Positions 13,907-22,586 of a stretch of 44,943 bases of DNA are shown here, piece by piece. The stretch covers positions 1-44,943 of the forward strand of contig JAUNMP010000014.1 of assembly GCA_030537465.1 (NCBI GenBank), given 5' to 3'. A model generated the notes under the pieces. That model made no database searches, was not told the DNA's origin, and worked only from the letters and a program-made list of their open reading frames with translations. Positions within the stretch are counted from its first letter, which is position 1; every line of letters begins with the position of its first letter. Both the position numbers and the translations under genes were made by a program. The stretch is from a bacterium (GTDB taxonomy: Bacteria; Verrucomicrobiota; Kiritimatiellia; RFP12; UBA1067).

Positions 13907-14719
13907 ATGAAAGAAATTGCCAATTTGCTGAAGGAACGCGCGGTGCTGCAGGATGCCCGTCGCGTGGTGGTGAAGGTGGGCACCCATTCGATCGCCAAGA
14001 AGAGCGGTCGACCCGACTACACGGCCCTCAAGCGTGTGGTGGATGGCGTGTGCTCGCTGCGCAAGGCCGGGCTCGAGGTGCTCTTCGTGAGCTCGGGCGC
14101 GGTCGCCGCCGGCGTTGAATCGCTGGGACTCAAGTCGCGTCCCACCGAGGTCTCCGACATTCAGATGTGCGCCGCCGTCGGCCAGGCACGCTTCATCTCC
14201 GAGTACGAGAAGCTCTTCGCCGCGCGCGAGGTGAAGATCGGCCAGGTGCTGCTCACGCACTCCGACTTCGCGGACCGTCGCCGCGTCGCGAATCTCCGTC
14301 GTTCCCTCGACCATCTCGTGCGTGCGGGCATCGTGCCCGTGATCAACGAGAACGACATCGTCGCTGACGAGGAGGTCAAGGGCCTCACGTTCGGCGACAA
14401 CGACTGGCTTTCGTCCCTCATCGTCAAGCTCGTCCACGCGGACGCCCTTGTGCTGCTCACCACGGTGGACGGTCTTCTCGACGCCGAGGGCAAGCGCGTG
14501 CCCGCGATCGGCAAGGTGCGCGACGCACTCAAGCTCGTCAAGCCGGCCGAGAAGGGCACGCTCTCGAAGGGCGGCATGGACTCCAAGCTGAAGGCCGTGC
14601 AGAACGCCGCCAAGAGCGGCGCGAACGTGGTCATCGCGGACGCCTCGCAGCCGCACGTGCTCGACCGCATCTTCGCGGGCCGCGACGTGGGCACGTTCGT
14701 GCCCGGCAGCGCGCTTTGA
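13907..14719 (+). CDS. proB: glutamate 5-kinase, short form without PUA domain
   Basis: Phosphorylates glutamate to glutamyl-5-phosphate, the first step of proline synthesis. This 270-residue protein shows the amino-acid-kinase fold: RVVVKVGTHS (phosphate loop), SSGAVAAG, INENDIVADEEV and FGDNDWLSS. VLLTTVDGLLD and the C-terminal KGGMDSKLKAV helix follow. The C-terminal PUA domain of longer ProB enzymes is absent, as in some bacteria. ATG 13907 is taken as start because it directly follows the TATACT -10; the longer frame from 13859 would begin upstream of the promoter. It forms an operon with the next two genes. Confidence 0.9.
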   Translation: MKEIANLLKERAVLQDARRVVVKVGTHSIAKKSGRPDYTALKRVVDGVCSLRKAGLEVLFVSSGAVAAGVESLGLKSRPTEVSDIQMCAAVGQARFISEYEKLFAAREVKIGQVLLTHSDFADRRRVANLRRSLDHLVRAGIVPVINENDIVADEEVKGLTFGDNDWLSSLIVKLVHADALVLLTTVDGLLDAEGKRVPAIGKVRDALKLVKPAEKGTLSKGGMDSKLKAVQNAAKSGANVVIADASQPHVLDRIFAGRDVGTFVPGSAL

Positions 14720-14731
14720 CGGAGGCGCGCC

Positions 14732-16105
14732 GTGCGCTACGCGATCATCTCCGACATCCACGCGAACGAGTCCGCCCTGCGGGCCGTGTTGGCGGATGCC
14801 GCCGACATGCGTGCGGAGAAGATCGTCTGCCTCGGCGATGTGCTCGGGTATGGTCCAGATCCCGTCTCGGCCCTCGAACTCGTCTACCGCAAGGCCCACG
14901 TGTGCCTCGCGGGAAACCATGACGACGCGGTGTCGGGTCGTTTCCCGGTCGAGGATTTCACGTCCTTCGCGGCCGCCGCGGTCGCGCGGCACCGCGCGGC
15001 GCTCGCGCCGTCCGCGCTCGACTGGCTGAGTCACCTTCCGCACGAGTGTTCTTTCCCTGGTTCGGATGGTTCCGCCACCGGCGCCTTCGCCTGCGTTCAC
15101 GGTGACTTCTCCGCGCCGCAGGGTTTCAACTACGTGCTTGAGCCGCAGGACGCGATGCCTTCCTGGGAGGCACGGTCCGAGCAGCTGCTCTTCGTCGGCC
15201 ACACGCACAAGCCCGGCATCTTCGTGCTGGGGGCGAGCGGCGAACCGCACCTCCTCGATCCCGAGGACTTCGTGCTTGAGGACGGCAAGCGCTATCTCGT
15301 GAACGTGGGCAGCGTGGGTTATCCCCGCAGCGGCACGTGCCGTAGTTCATATTGTGTCTACGACGATGCGGAGCGTGCAGTCTACTTCCGCACGGTGCCG
15401 TTCGATCTCGAGGGCTATCAGGCGAAGATGAACGGACAGTGCCTCGACGAAGCGCCGTGGATCAAGGCACGGGCCGAGGAGCGGCAGCGTCCCGAGGTGC
15501 GTGGAGCCGAGGAATTTGGAAAAAAGAAGCCGCCGTCGAAGCAGCGGAAGGTCGTGGCGGTGAAAGAGATGGCGAAGACGCCCATGGGCAAGGACGCCCA
15601 TGTGCGGAGCAGGCCCCACACGCCTTTCGGGGCGGGATTCGTCGTGGGAGCGCTGCTGCTGGCCTTGGCGGGCGTGTGGTGCACGGTGAAGTTGGTGCAG
15701 GCGCTGCCGGAGAGGCAGGACCTCTCGGACGTGAAGATCGAGCAGGTCGAGGAGGAGGCGCCGCCGGTGGCGAGCGATGCGGCGCCGACGGAACTGGGTC
15801 CGGTGGTCGAACAGCGGCGCTGCACGGTGCCGGCCGGCGGACGCAGGTTGAGCTTCCAGGTGAAGCTGAAGCGCGGCTCCACACCGGCGTGGGTGCATCT
15901 GCGATTTGAAAATGGAAACGGTGAGCCTGCGGGCGACGGCCTCTGGTACCAGAATGTGAAGCAGTCGAAGAAGTCCCCGAAGGCGGGGCTCGTCGCGCCC
16001 GAGGGCGCCACGGCGGCGTTCATCGAGGTCGTGAAGGCGCACGAGGGCGATGCCTGCGAAGTGACGGAGTTGACATTGGAGCCTTTGAAGGAGAAGAAGA
16101 AATGA
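14732..16105 (+). CDS. metallophosphoesterase with membrane anchor and extra C-terminal domain
   Basis: The N-terminal ~240 residues are a calcineurin-like phosphoesterase: SDIH (Asp8, His10), GDVLGYG (Asp36), GNHDD (Asn62, His63), VHGDF and GHTH metal ligands. Next come a charged linker (Lys/Arg-rich, ~260-295), one membrane helix (~299-322, FVVGALLLALAGVWCTVKLV) and a C-terminal ~110-residue beta-rich part (VPAGGRRLSFQVKLKRG...). Bacterial YfcE-like enzymes normally stop after the catalytic domain, so this is an unusual architecture. The start is a GTG with GGAGG upstream. It lies 12 bp after proB and overlaps proA by four bases, so it is cotranscribed with proline synthesis; the substrate is unknown. 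Confidence 0.8.
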   Translation: MRYAIISDIHANESALRAVLADAADMRAEKIVCLGDVLGYGPDPVSALELVYRKAHVCLAGNHDDAVSGRFPVEDFTSFAAAAVARHRAALAPSALDWLSHLPHECSFPGSDGSATGAFACVHGDFSAPQGFNYVLEPQDAMPSWEARSEQLLFVGHTHKPGIFVLGASGEPHLLDPEDFVLEDGKRYLVNVGSVGYPRSGTCRSSYCVYDDAERAVYFRTVPFDLEGYQAKMNGQCLDEAPWIKARAEERQRPEVRGAEEFGKKKPPSKQRKVVAVKEMAKTPMGKDAHVRSRPHTPFGAGFVVGALLLALAGVWCTVKLVQALPERQDLSDVKIEQVEEEAPPVASDAAPTELGPVVEQRRCTVPAGGRRLSFQVKLKRGSTPAWVHLRFENGNGEPAGDGLWYQNVKQSKKSPKAGLVAPEGATAAFIEVVKAHEGDACEVTELTLEPLKEKKK

Positions 16106-17334
16106 CGGTGGCGGAAGAGATTCAGTCCCTGGGGAAGAAGGCGCGGGCCGCGGCGCGGGCGCTGCGCACGCTTGAGACGCGTGAGAAGAACGCCGCGTTG
16201 CTGGCGATTGCCGAGGCGCTTGAGGCGGCGAAGCCCGAGATCGACGCGGCGAACGCGGAGGACGTGGCGGCGGCGAAGGCGAACGGCCTTGCGCCGTCGA
16301 TGGTGGACCGTCTCACGCTCACACCCGCGCGCTTCAAGGCGATGGTGGACGGCGTGCGGTACGTGGCGGAGCTGCCCGATCCCGTGGGCGAGACGCTGAT
16401 GGAGCGCGACCGCCCGAGCGGCATCCACATCACGAAGATCCGCGAACCGCTCGGCGTGGTGGCCGTGGTGTTCGAGTCGCGTCCGAACGTGTTCGTCGAC
16501 ACGGCCGCGCTCTGCTTCAAGACGTCGAACGCGATCATCCTGCGCGGCGGGAAGGAGGCGCTGCGCTCGAACAAGGCGCTCGCGGAGGCCGTGCAGAAGG
16601 GCATGGCCCGCTGGTGCGGCGCGGAGCGTCCGCTCGCGCTCCTGGACGCGATCCAGCTGGTGAAGACGACGGACCATGAGGGCGTGCGCGAGCTTGTGCG
16701 GATGCCCGAGTACGTGGACGTGGCGATTCCCCGCGGTGGCGAGCGTCTCATCCGCGCGATGTGCGAAGCGGCGCTGGTGCCCGTGCTGAAGCACTACAAG
16801 GGCGTGTGCCATGTCTATGTGGACGAGGGCGCCGACCTCGAGATGGCGCTCAAGATCCTCGACAACGCGAAGACGCAGCGTCCCGGCACGTGCAATGCCG
16901 CGGAGTGCCTGCTCGTCAACGCGAAGGAGGCCGCGAAGTTCATGCCAATGGTCGAGGCGTGGTCCAAGGAGAAGGGCGTGACGCTGCACGAGACGGACGT
17001 CGACTGGGGAATGGAGTTCCTCTCGCTCGACATCAACGTGGGCATCGTGATGGACGTCGAAGAGGCGATCGAGCACATCAACAACTACGGCTCGCACCAC
17101 TCGGACGCGATCGTCACGAAGAACGCGGACCATGCGGCGCGCTTCCTGCGCCTTGTCGACTCGGCGGCCGTGTACCACAATGCCTCAACCCGCTTCACCG
17201 ACGGTGGCGAATTCGGCATGGGTGCCGAGATCGGCATCTCCACCGACAAGCTCCACGCGCGCGGGCCGATGGGCCTCGAGGAGCTGACTACCTACAAGTA
17301 CGTGGTGACGGGTAATGGCACGGTGCGTGGCTAG
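16102..17334 (+). CDS. proA: gamma-glutamyl phosphate reductase
   Basis: Reduces glutamyl-5-phosphate to glutamate semialdehyde with NADPH, the second step of proline synthesis. The protein has 410 residues, usual for ProA. Visible features are KIREPLGVVAVVFESRPNV, the LRGGKEALRSNKAL cofactor region, the catalytic Cys264 in RPGTCNAAECLLV, and STRFTDGGEFGMGAEIGIST near the end. Its start overlaps the phosphoesterase stop (ATGA). The stop codon is the first unit of a 9-bp CTAG repeat array. Confidence 0.95.
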   Translation: MTVAEEIQSLGKKARAAARALRTLETREKNAALLAIAEALEAAKPEIDAANAEDVAAAKANGLAPSMVDRLTLTPARFKAMVDGVRYVAELPDPVGETLMERDRPSGIHITKIREPLGVVAVVFESRPNVFVDTAALCFKTSNAIILRGGKEALRSNKALAEAVQKGMARWCGAERPLALLDAIQLVKTTDHEGVRELVRMPEYVDVAIPRGGERLIRAMCEAALVPVLKHYKGVCHVYVDEGADLEMALKILDNAKTQRPGTCNAAECLLVNAKEAAKFMPMVEAWSKEKGVTLHETDVDWGMEFLSLDINVGIVMDVEEAIEHINNYGSHHSDAIVTKNADHAARFLRLVDSAAVYHNASTRFTDGGEFGMGAEIGISTDKLHARGPMGLEELTTYKYVVTGNGTVRG

Positions 17335-17393
17335 ATGATCTAGATAATCTAGAAATTCTAGAACCTCTAGAAAATCTAGAGCCTCTAGAGCAA
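17331..17393 (+). repeat. tandem array of seven 9-bp CTAG units
   Basis: CTAG starts at 17331, 17340, 17349, 17358, 17367, 17376 and 17385, exactly nine bases apart, with an A after nearly every CTAG and four variable bases. The array begins in the proA stop codon and ends seven bases before the metY ribosome site region. Confidence 0.95.
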
Positions 17394-17412
17394 TTTTAAA
17401 AGGAGCGAAACA

Positions 17413-18687
17413 ATGACAGTTGATACACTTTGCGTTCAGGGTGGATGGCAGCCGAAGAAGGGCGAGCCGCGGCAGGTGCCGATCTACGCCACGACCACTT
17501 TCAAGTACGAGACGTCCGAGCAGATGGCGGACCTCTTCGACCTGAAGGAGAGTGGCTACTTCTACACGCGCCTTGCGAACCCGACGAACGACCAGGTCGC
17601 GAAGAAGATCTGCGCGCTCGAGGGCGGCGTGGCCGCGATCCTCACGAGTTCGGGCCAGGCGGCCTCGACGTACGCGATTCTCAACCTCTGCAACGCGGGC
17701 GACCACGTCGTCTGTTCGGCGCAGATCTACGGCGGCACCTTCAACCTCTTCGCGGTCTCGCTGAAGAAGCTGGGCATCGACTTCACGTTCGTGAGCCCGG
17801 ACGCGACGCCTGCGGAGATCGCGAAGGCGTTCCGCCCGAACACCAAGTGCGTGTTCGGTGAGACGGTCGCGAATCCGTCCGGCGTGGTGCTCGACATTGC
17901 GAAGTTCGCGAAGGCGGCGCACAAGTTCGGCGTGCCGCTGATCATGGACAACACGTTCCCGACCCCGGTGCTGTGCCGTCCGTTCGACTTCGGCTGCGAC
18001 ATCGTGACGCACGCGACGACGAAGTACATGGACGGCCACTCGGCGCAGGTCGGCGGCTGCATCGTCGACAGCGGCAACTTCGACTGGTCGAAGTATCCCG
18101 AGCGCTTCGCGGGTCTCGTCGCCCCGGACGAGTCCTACCATGGCCTCTCCTACGTGAAGCAGTTCGGCAAGCAGGCCTACATCGTGAAATGCACGGCGCA
18201 CCTCATGCGTGACTTCGGTTCGATCCCGTCCCCGTTCAACGCGTTCCTGCTGAACCTCGGCCTCGAGAGCCTGCATGTGCGCATCCGCCGCCATGCGGAG
18301 AGCGCGCTCACGATCGCCAAGTGGCTGAAGACGCAGAAGAAGGTGGCGTGGGTCAACTTCGCGGGCCTCCCCGATTCGCCCTACAACAAGCTCGTCAAGA
18401 AGCAGTTCTCGGGTAAGAGTCCGTGCGGCGTGATGACGTTCGGCATCAAGGGTGGGCGCGAGAAGTCCATCAAGTTCATGGACAACCTCAAGCTCATCGG
18501 CATTGTCACGCACGTTGCCGACGCCTGGAGCTGCGTCCTGCATCCGGCCTCGCACACGCACCGTCAGCTCACCGACGAGCAGCTCAAGGCGGCGGGCATT
18601 CCGCCGGATCTCATCCGACTCTCCGTGGGCCTCGAGGATCCGCAGGATCTCATCGCCGACCTCAAGCAGGCGCTGGCGAAGATCTGA
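17413..18687 (+). CDS. metY: O-acetylhomoserine sulfhydrylase (Cys/Met PLP enzyme)
   Basis: Makes homocysteine from O-acetylhomoserine and sulfide using pyridoxal phosphate. The 424-residue length fits MetY rather than shorter MetB/MetC. Visible are QVPIYATTTFKYET, YTRLANPTNDQVAKKICALEGG, SSGQAAS, the Asp of DNTFPTP, the PLP lysine Lys204 in HATTKYMDGHS, and LIRLSVGLEDPQDLIADL near the end. AGGAGCG provides the ribosome site. No SAM riboswitch-like structure is visible in the 78-bp upstream gap. Distinguishing MetY from methionine gamma-lyase rests on overall resemblance and length. Confidence 0.9.
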   Translation: MTVDTLCVQGGWQPKKGEPRQVPIYATTTFKYETSEQMADLFDLKESGYFYTRLANPTNDQVAKKICALEGGVAAILTSSGQAASTYAILNLCNAGDHVVCSAQIYGGTFNLFAVSLKKLGIDFTFVSPDATPAEIAKAFRPNTKCVFGETVANPSGVVLDIAKFAKAAHKFGVPLIMDNTFPTPVLCRPFDFGCDIVTHATTKYMDGHSAQVGGCIVDSGNFDWSKYPERFAGLVAPDESYHGLSYVKQFGKQAYIVKCTAHLMRDFGSIPSPFNAFLLNLGLESLHVRIRRHAESALTIAKWLKTQKKVAWVNFAGLPDSPYNKLVKKQFSGKSPCGVMTFGIKGGREKSIKFMDNLKLIGIVTHVADAWSCVLHPASHTHRQLTDEQLKAAGIPPDLIRLSVGLEDPQDLIADLKQALAKI

Positions 18688-18688
18688 G

Positions 18689-18737
18689 AAGTTCCAGGTT
18701 CCGGGTTCAAAGTTCCAGGTTCCGGGTTCAAAGTTCA
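18689..18737 (+). repeat. tandem array of seven 7-bp GTTC units
   Basis: Units AAGTTCC, AGGTTCC, GGGTTCA, AAGTTCC, AGGTTCC, GGGTTCA, AAGTTCA run without interruption directly behind the metY stop; the order shows a 21-bp triplet duplicated. Confidence 0.95.
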
Positions 18738-18761
18738 AGGCTGAAAAGTGGGAGAAGGGAC

Positions 18762-19754
18762 GTGAAGACTGACGGACTCATGATGTTGCTGGCCGTGGGC
18801 CTCGCCGTTGGCGGCGTGGCCGCGGCTCCGTTGCCCGCACCCGCCCAGCGTCTCAACCTGGCGGCACGTGCGAACCATTTGGACCAGATGCCGGGCAACA
18901 TCCTCGCGCTGCAGATCTGCCTCGACCGCCGTGGCTTCTCGTGCAATACGCTCGACGGGGCCTGCGGGCGGAAGACCCAGGTGGCGCTGGCGACCTGGTG
19001 CGCCGTGAACGGGAAGACCTATCCGACGGGTCTTGAGGACAAGGCCTGGGAGACGTTCTTCCCGAACGAAACGAATCTCTTCCACGAGGAGACCGTGACG
19101 GCGGCGGAACTCGCCTCCATCGCGAACATCCCCGCGGAGCCTGCCGAGAAGGCGAAGCTGAAGAGCATGTGCTACCAGACGATCCGCGAGATGTACGCCG
19201 AGCGCGGACATCTTTCGGAGCGCATGCTCGTGAAGCTGAATCCCAACGTCGCCTGGCCGAATCCGCCTGCGGGAACGGTGATCACTCTGCCGGACGTCAA
19301 TCCGCGCGTTCCTGGGGCGAAACCGAAGCGTCCCGACGGCGTCGCGGATGTTCTGCGCGTCTCACTCTCGCGCATGGAGATCACGGCATTCGACGAGAAG
19401 GGGCGGATGATCGGACTCTTCCCGTGCTCGATCGCGGCGAACAAGAGCAAACTGCCGCCCGCCGGCGAGATTCAGGTGAAGGCGATCGTGCCGGCGCCGA
19501 ACTACACCTATACGCCGGACTTCGTCAAGCCCGGCCAGCGCGCCGAGCGACACATCTATCCGCCAGGACCGAACAATCCCGTGGGAGCCTCCTGGATTGG
19601 GCTCACGCTGCCCACCTATGGCATCCACGGCACGCCGTATCCCGAGCAAATCGGGCGCGCGGAGTCGCATGGCTGCTTCCGCCTCGCGAACTGGAACGCC
19701 ATCCGCCTCCGCCGTATGTGCGACGTTGGTACCAGTGTTGTGATTGAAGAATGA
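18762..19754 (+). CDS. L,D-transpeptidase (YkuD) with peptidoglycan-binding-like N-terminus
   Basis: A 330-residue exported protein. The signal peptide is MMLLAVGLAVGGVAAAPLPA. A peptidoglycan-binding-1-like segment follows (ILALQICLDRRGFSCNTLDGACGRKTQVAL), then a region suggesting LysM (LVKLNPNVAWPNPPAGTVITLP). The YkuD catalytic domain has HGTPYPEQIGRAESHGCFRL, with His303 and nucleophile Cys305. It would form or anchor 3-3 cross-links in the periplasmic wall. GTG 18762 has GGAG seven bases upstream; ATG 18780 is an alternative. The gene ends by overlapping the longer reading frame before grpE. Confidence 0.9.
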   Translation: MKTDGLMMLLAVGLAVGGVAAAPLPAPAQRLNLAARANHLDQMPGNILALQICLDRRGFSCNTLDGACGRKTQVALATWCAVNGKTYPTGLEDKAWETFFPNETNLFHEETVTAAELASIANIPAEPAEKAKLKSMCYQTIREMYAERGHLSERMLVKLNPNVAWPNPPAGTVITLPDVNPRVPGAKPKRPDGVADVLRVSLSRMEITAFDEKGRMIGLFPCSIAANKSKLPPAGEIQVKAIVPAPNYTYTPDFVKPGQRAERHIYPPGPNNPVGASWIGLTLPTYGIHGTPYPEQIGRAESHGCFRLANWNAIRLRRMCDVGTSVVIEE

Positions 19755-19783
19755 AGATTGAAAACTGGAAATGGTTTACCCGA

Positions 19784-19812
19784 TTGACGAAAAGGGGGAG
19801 GTGTGGTTTAAT
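19784..19812 (+). promoter_or_regulatory. grpE-dnaJ promoter
   Basis: TTGACG (19784-19789), 17-bp spacer, extended -10 TGG-TTTAAT (19807-19812). It looks like a housekeeping sigma promoter; no CIRCE element is visible. Confidence 0.7.
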
Positions 19813-19840
19813 ACACCCTTCCAAGACGAAGGATTCAGAA

Positions 19841-20476
19841 ATGGAAGAAAATAAGATGGAAAACGAACAGAAAAATACGGAAGAGGTCGCCGACGAGAAG
19901 AAGGTGGCCGCCGAGCAGACGCCTGCGGAAAATGCCGCAGAGCAGACGCCCGAAGAACCCAAGGTCGAGAAGGACGCGGAGACCGCCGCGGAACAGCCGG
20001 CGGAGGAGCCCAAGGCCGAGGAGAAACCCGCCGAAGAAAAGCCCGCGGAGCCGAACTGGAAGGAAAACTGCGCGCGGTTGATGGCTGATTTCGACAACTA
20101 CCGCAAGCGTATGGCGCGTGACCGCGAGGACCTCGTGAAGTCCGCCGCGAAAGATGTCGTTCAGGACATCCTTGCAACGGTCGACAACCTCGCCCGCGCG
20201 CTGGATGGCGCGAAGGACAAGGCGGAGGATCCGTTCGTGCAGGGCGTCAAGCTCGTCTACGACGGACTGCTGAAGACGCTTGAGAAGCATGGCGCCACGC
20301 CAATCGATTCCGTGGGCGAGCCGTTCAATGCGGATTACCACGAGGCGGTCGCCCAGCTTCCGTCCCAGGACGTCGAAGAGGGCGTCATCACGAACGAGGT
20401 GCTGCGTGGCTGGCTGCTCCACGGTAAGCTGCTCCGTGCCGCGAAGGTCGTGGTGAGTGCCGGCAAGGGGGCGTAA
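19841..20476 (+). CDS. grpE: nucleotide exchange factor GrpE
   Basis: GrpE releases ADP from DnaK. This 211-residue protein has a long charged Glu/Lys/Pro/Ala N-terminal tail (1-65) with repeated AEEKPAEE-like segments. The GrpE core follows: [26 protein letters not shown], a coiled coil, and a beta domain ending [24 protein letters not shown] 19841 follows AAGGA and the promoter; a longer frame from 19751 begins before the promoter. DnaK is not in this window. The stop is one base from the dnaJ start. Confidence 0.93.
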   Translation: MEENKMENEQKNTEEVADEKKVAAEQTPAENAAEQTPEEPKVEKDAETAAEQPAEEPKAEEKPAEEKPAEPNWKENCARLMADFDNYRKRMARDREDLVKSAAKDVVQDILATVDNLARALDGAKDKAEDPFVQGVKLVYDGLLKTLEKHGATPIDSVGEPFNADYHEAVAQLPSQDVEEGVITNEVLRGWLLHGKLLRAAKVVVSAGKGA

Positions 20477-20477
20477 G

Positions 20478-21671
20478 ATGGCCGAGAAGAGAGATTACTA
20501 CGAGGTCCTTGGCGTGGCCAAGGACGCGAGCGCGGACCAGATCAAGAGCGCGTACCGCAAGCTTGCGATGAAGTATCATCCGGACCGCAATCCGGACAAT
20601 CCCGAGGCGAAGGAGAAGTTCCAGGAGGCCTCTGAGGCGTATGAGGTGCTGTCGAATCCTGAGAAGCGCCAGCGCTACGATCAGTTCGGCCACCAGGGCG
20701 TGAACTTTGGCCAGGGCGGCTTCGACTTCAACAACGCGACGGCCGACTTCGGCGACATCTTCTCGCAGATCTTCGGTGGACGCGGTGGTTCCTTCGGTGG
20801 CGGTTTCGAGGATATGTTCGGCGGAATGTTTGGAGGCGGCCGCCGTCGTCGAGCCGACCCCAATGGTCCGCAGCGCGGCGACGACATGTCAATGGAGCTG
20901 GAGATCGACTTCGACGAGGCGCTCTTCGGCAGCGAGCGCACGCTGAACCTCACGATTCCGGACCAGTGCCCGTCCTGCCACGGCACCGGCGCGGCGAGCG
21001 GCGCGAAGCGCGTGACGTGCCCGACGTGCCATGGCCACGGCCAGGTCGCCCAGGGAGCGGGATTCTTCCAGATTCGTCAGACGTGTCCGCGGTGCGGTGG
21101 CTCCGGCTCGGTGATCGAGAAGCCCTGCACTTCGTGCCGCGGCTCGGGACAGGTTCGTGTGCCGCGTGAGGTCCAGCTGCGTATTCCGCGCGGCGTCGAC
21201 ACGGGGTCGCGTCTTCGTCTTGGCGGCAAGGGGGCTGGTGGCCTGCGTGGCGGCGAGCCGGGCGATCTCTACGTTGTCCTGAACGTGCGTCCGAGCGACA
21301 TCTTCACCCGTGAGGATCTGGATCTCTATATCGACGTGCCCGTTTCGCCGATCCTCGCGGCGTTGGGCGGCGAAGTGGAGATTCCGACGCCTGAGGGCAT
21401 TGCGACGGTGAAGCTCACTGCTGGCACGCCGAATGGTAAGCTCATGCGTCTGCGCGGCAAGGGCGTGCCCGATCTGCGTGGCGGCAGCCCGGGCGATCTG
21501 GTCGCCCGCATCGTCTTCGAGGTGCCGACGCGCCTCACGGCGAAGCAGCGTGGCCTGTTGGAAGACCTTGCGAAGACGCTGGATCCCTCCAACTTCCCGA
21601 CGGCGCAGAGCTTTGGTTCGAAGATGAAGGTCTTCTACCAGCATCGGGACAAGCTTCAGCAGAAGAAGTAG
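20478..21671 (+). CDS. dnaJ: co-chaperone DnaJ
   Basis: A 397-residue type I J-protein. The J domain has His34-Pro-Asp36 and the usual [10 protein letters not shown] start; a Gly/Phe-rich linker follows (85-130). The four zinc-binding repeats are [24 protein letters not shown] and CTSCRGSG, then a substrate-binding C-terminal region ([23 protein letters not shown]). It stimulates DnaK ATPase and binds unfolded proteins. ATG 20478 is one base after the grpE stop, so it is cotranscribed. Confidence 0.95.
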   Translation: MAEKRDYYEVLGVAKDASADQIKSAYRKLAMKYHPDRNPDNPEAKEKFQEASEAYEVLSNPEKRQRYDQFGHQGVNFGQGGFDFNNATADFGDIFSQIFGGRGGSFGGGFEDMFGGMFGGGRRRRADPNGPQRGDDMSMELEIDFDEALFGSERTLNLTIPDQCPSCHGTGAASGAKRVTCPTCHGHGQVAQGAGFFQIRQTCPRCGGSGSVIEKPCTSCRGSGQVRVPREVQLRIPRGVDTGSRLRLGGKGAGGLRGGEPGDLYVVLNVRPSDIFTREDLDLYIDVPVSPILAALGGEVEIPTPEGIATVKLTAGTPNGKLMRLRGKGVPDLRGGSPGDLVARIVFEVPTRLTAKQRGLLEDLAKTLDPSNFPTAQSFGSKMKVFYQHRDKLQQKK

Positions 21672-21679
21672 ACTTTCCT

Positions 21680-22435
21680 ATGCATCGTCTCCTCGTCGAT
21701 TCCGCGCTGCTCGAACAGGATGCGGTCGTTCTGCCGAAGGACGCCGCGCATCACCTGAAGGTGCTGCGACCGAAACCGCACGAGGAGATCGAGCTTTTCG
21801 ACGGACGCGGTCGTACGCGCCGCTATTGCTGGAATGCCTCCAACGGTTCGCTTGATACGCCTCAGCCTCTCAGCGTCTCGACGGCGTCACGTCTGGGCTT
21901 GACGCTGTTCGCCTGCGTGACCAAGGGTTCGCGCTGGGACTGGACGATCGAGAAGGCGGTGGAGCTGGGCGTGTCGCGCATCGTGCCCGTGATCTCCGAC
22001 CGCTGCATCGTGCGCCTCGCCGCGGACGAACGCGAGGCGAAGGCGGAACGCTGGCGCCGGATTGCCGAGGACGCCGCACGGCAGAGCGATGCCGTGTGGC
22101 TGCCCGAGGTGCTCGCCGCCGTCGACTTCCCGCAGGCGCTGGAACTCGTGAAGACGTGCGGTCGCGTGTTCGTGGGGGCGCTGACGAATCCGCCACCGCC
22201 CTCGCTGCTGGAGGCGGTCTCCCACTCTTTGGGTTCCCTAGAATCAAACAATCAGACAATCAGGCAATCAGGCAGTTCGCTTGGATTGTTCGTGGGGCCC
22301 GAGGGCGACTTCACCCCGGCGGAGCTGGAGGCTCTGCTCGCGATTGCGGTTCCGACCTCGTTCGGGCCGACCATTCTCCGTGCCGAGACGGCCGCGATCT
22401 TCGGTCTCTCGGTGCTTGCCGCGACGCAGCATTGA
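21680..22435 (+). CDS. rsmE: 16S rRNA (uracil1498-N3)-methyltransferase
   Basis: A SPOUT-fold enzyme of 251 residues. The N-terminal PUA-like part is HHLKVLRPKPHEEIELFDGRG; KGSRWDWTIEKAVELGVSRIVPV and the C-terminal knot GLFVGPEGDFTPAELEAL...LGPTILRAETAA-like sequence (here FGPTILRAETAAIFGLS) follow. It methylates U1498 of 16S rRNA. An in-frame, low-complexity SLESNNQTIRQSGSS segment before the knot is encoded by four 8-bp tandem units (22242-22273) and looks like a tolerated insertion. It lies eight bases behind dnaJ. Confidence 0.9.
   Translation: MHRLLVDSALLEQDAVVLPKDAAHHLKVLRPKPHEEIELFDGRGRTRRYCWNASNGSLDTPQPLSVSTASRLGLTLFACVTKGSRWDWTIEKAVELGVSRIVPVISDRCIVRLAADEREAKAERWRRIAEDAARQSDAVWLPEVLAAVDFPQALELVKTCGRVFVGALTNPPPPSLLEAVSHSLGSLESNNQTIRQSGSSLGLFVGPEGDFTPAELEALLAIAVPTSFGPTILRAETAAIFGLSVLAATQH
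22242..22275 (+). repeat. four 8-bp tandem units inside rsmE
   Basis: AATCAAAC, AATCAGAC, AATCAGGC, AATCAGGC. Located in the loop before the SAM-binding knot; the copy number is not a multiple of three bases per unit, so slippage by one unit would shift the frame. Confidence 0.85.
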
Positions 22436-22553
22436 AGGAGCCTGTCGGTCATCCGTGCGGCTCTCCCTATTGCGGCCGCATCCGTTTTTTTATATAATTT
22501 TATCGCTTGGAAGTGTGGCTGCTTCGGGTCTGTTCCGAATCGGCCGCAGGTTG

Positions 22554-22562
22554 TGGTATTCT
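22554..22562 (+). promoter_or_regulatory. extended -10 promoter TGGTATTCT
   Basis: Located 24 bases before the ATG of the DUF1549-type gene. No clear -35. Confidence 0.55.
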
Positions 22563-22586
22563 GATTCACTGGAAAGGAATTCGGAC

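Noticed and set aside
13754-15250. 498-residue minus-strand open frame
   Set aside because: Antisense shadow of proB and the phosphoesterase.
15418-17178. 586-residue minus-strand open frame
   Set aside because: Antisense shadow of the phosphoesterase and proA genes caused by high GC; Arg/His/Ala-rich with no domain.
17331-17393. Intrinsic terminator or riboswitch before metY
   Set aside because: No stable hairpin with a T tract and no SAM-riboswitch core; the stretch is a simple 9-bp repeat array.
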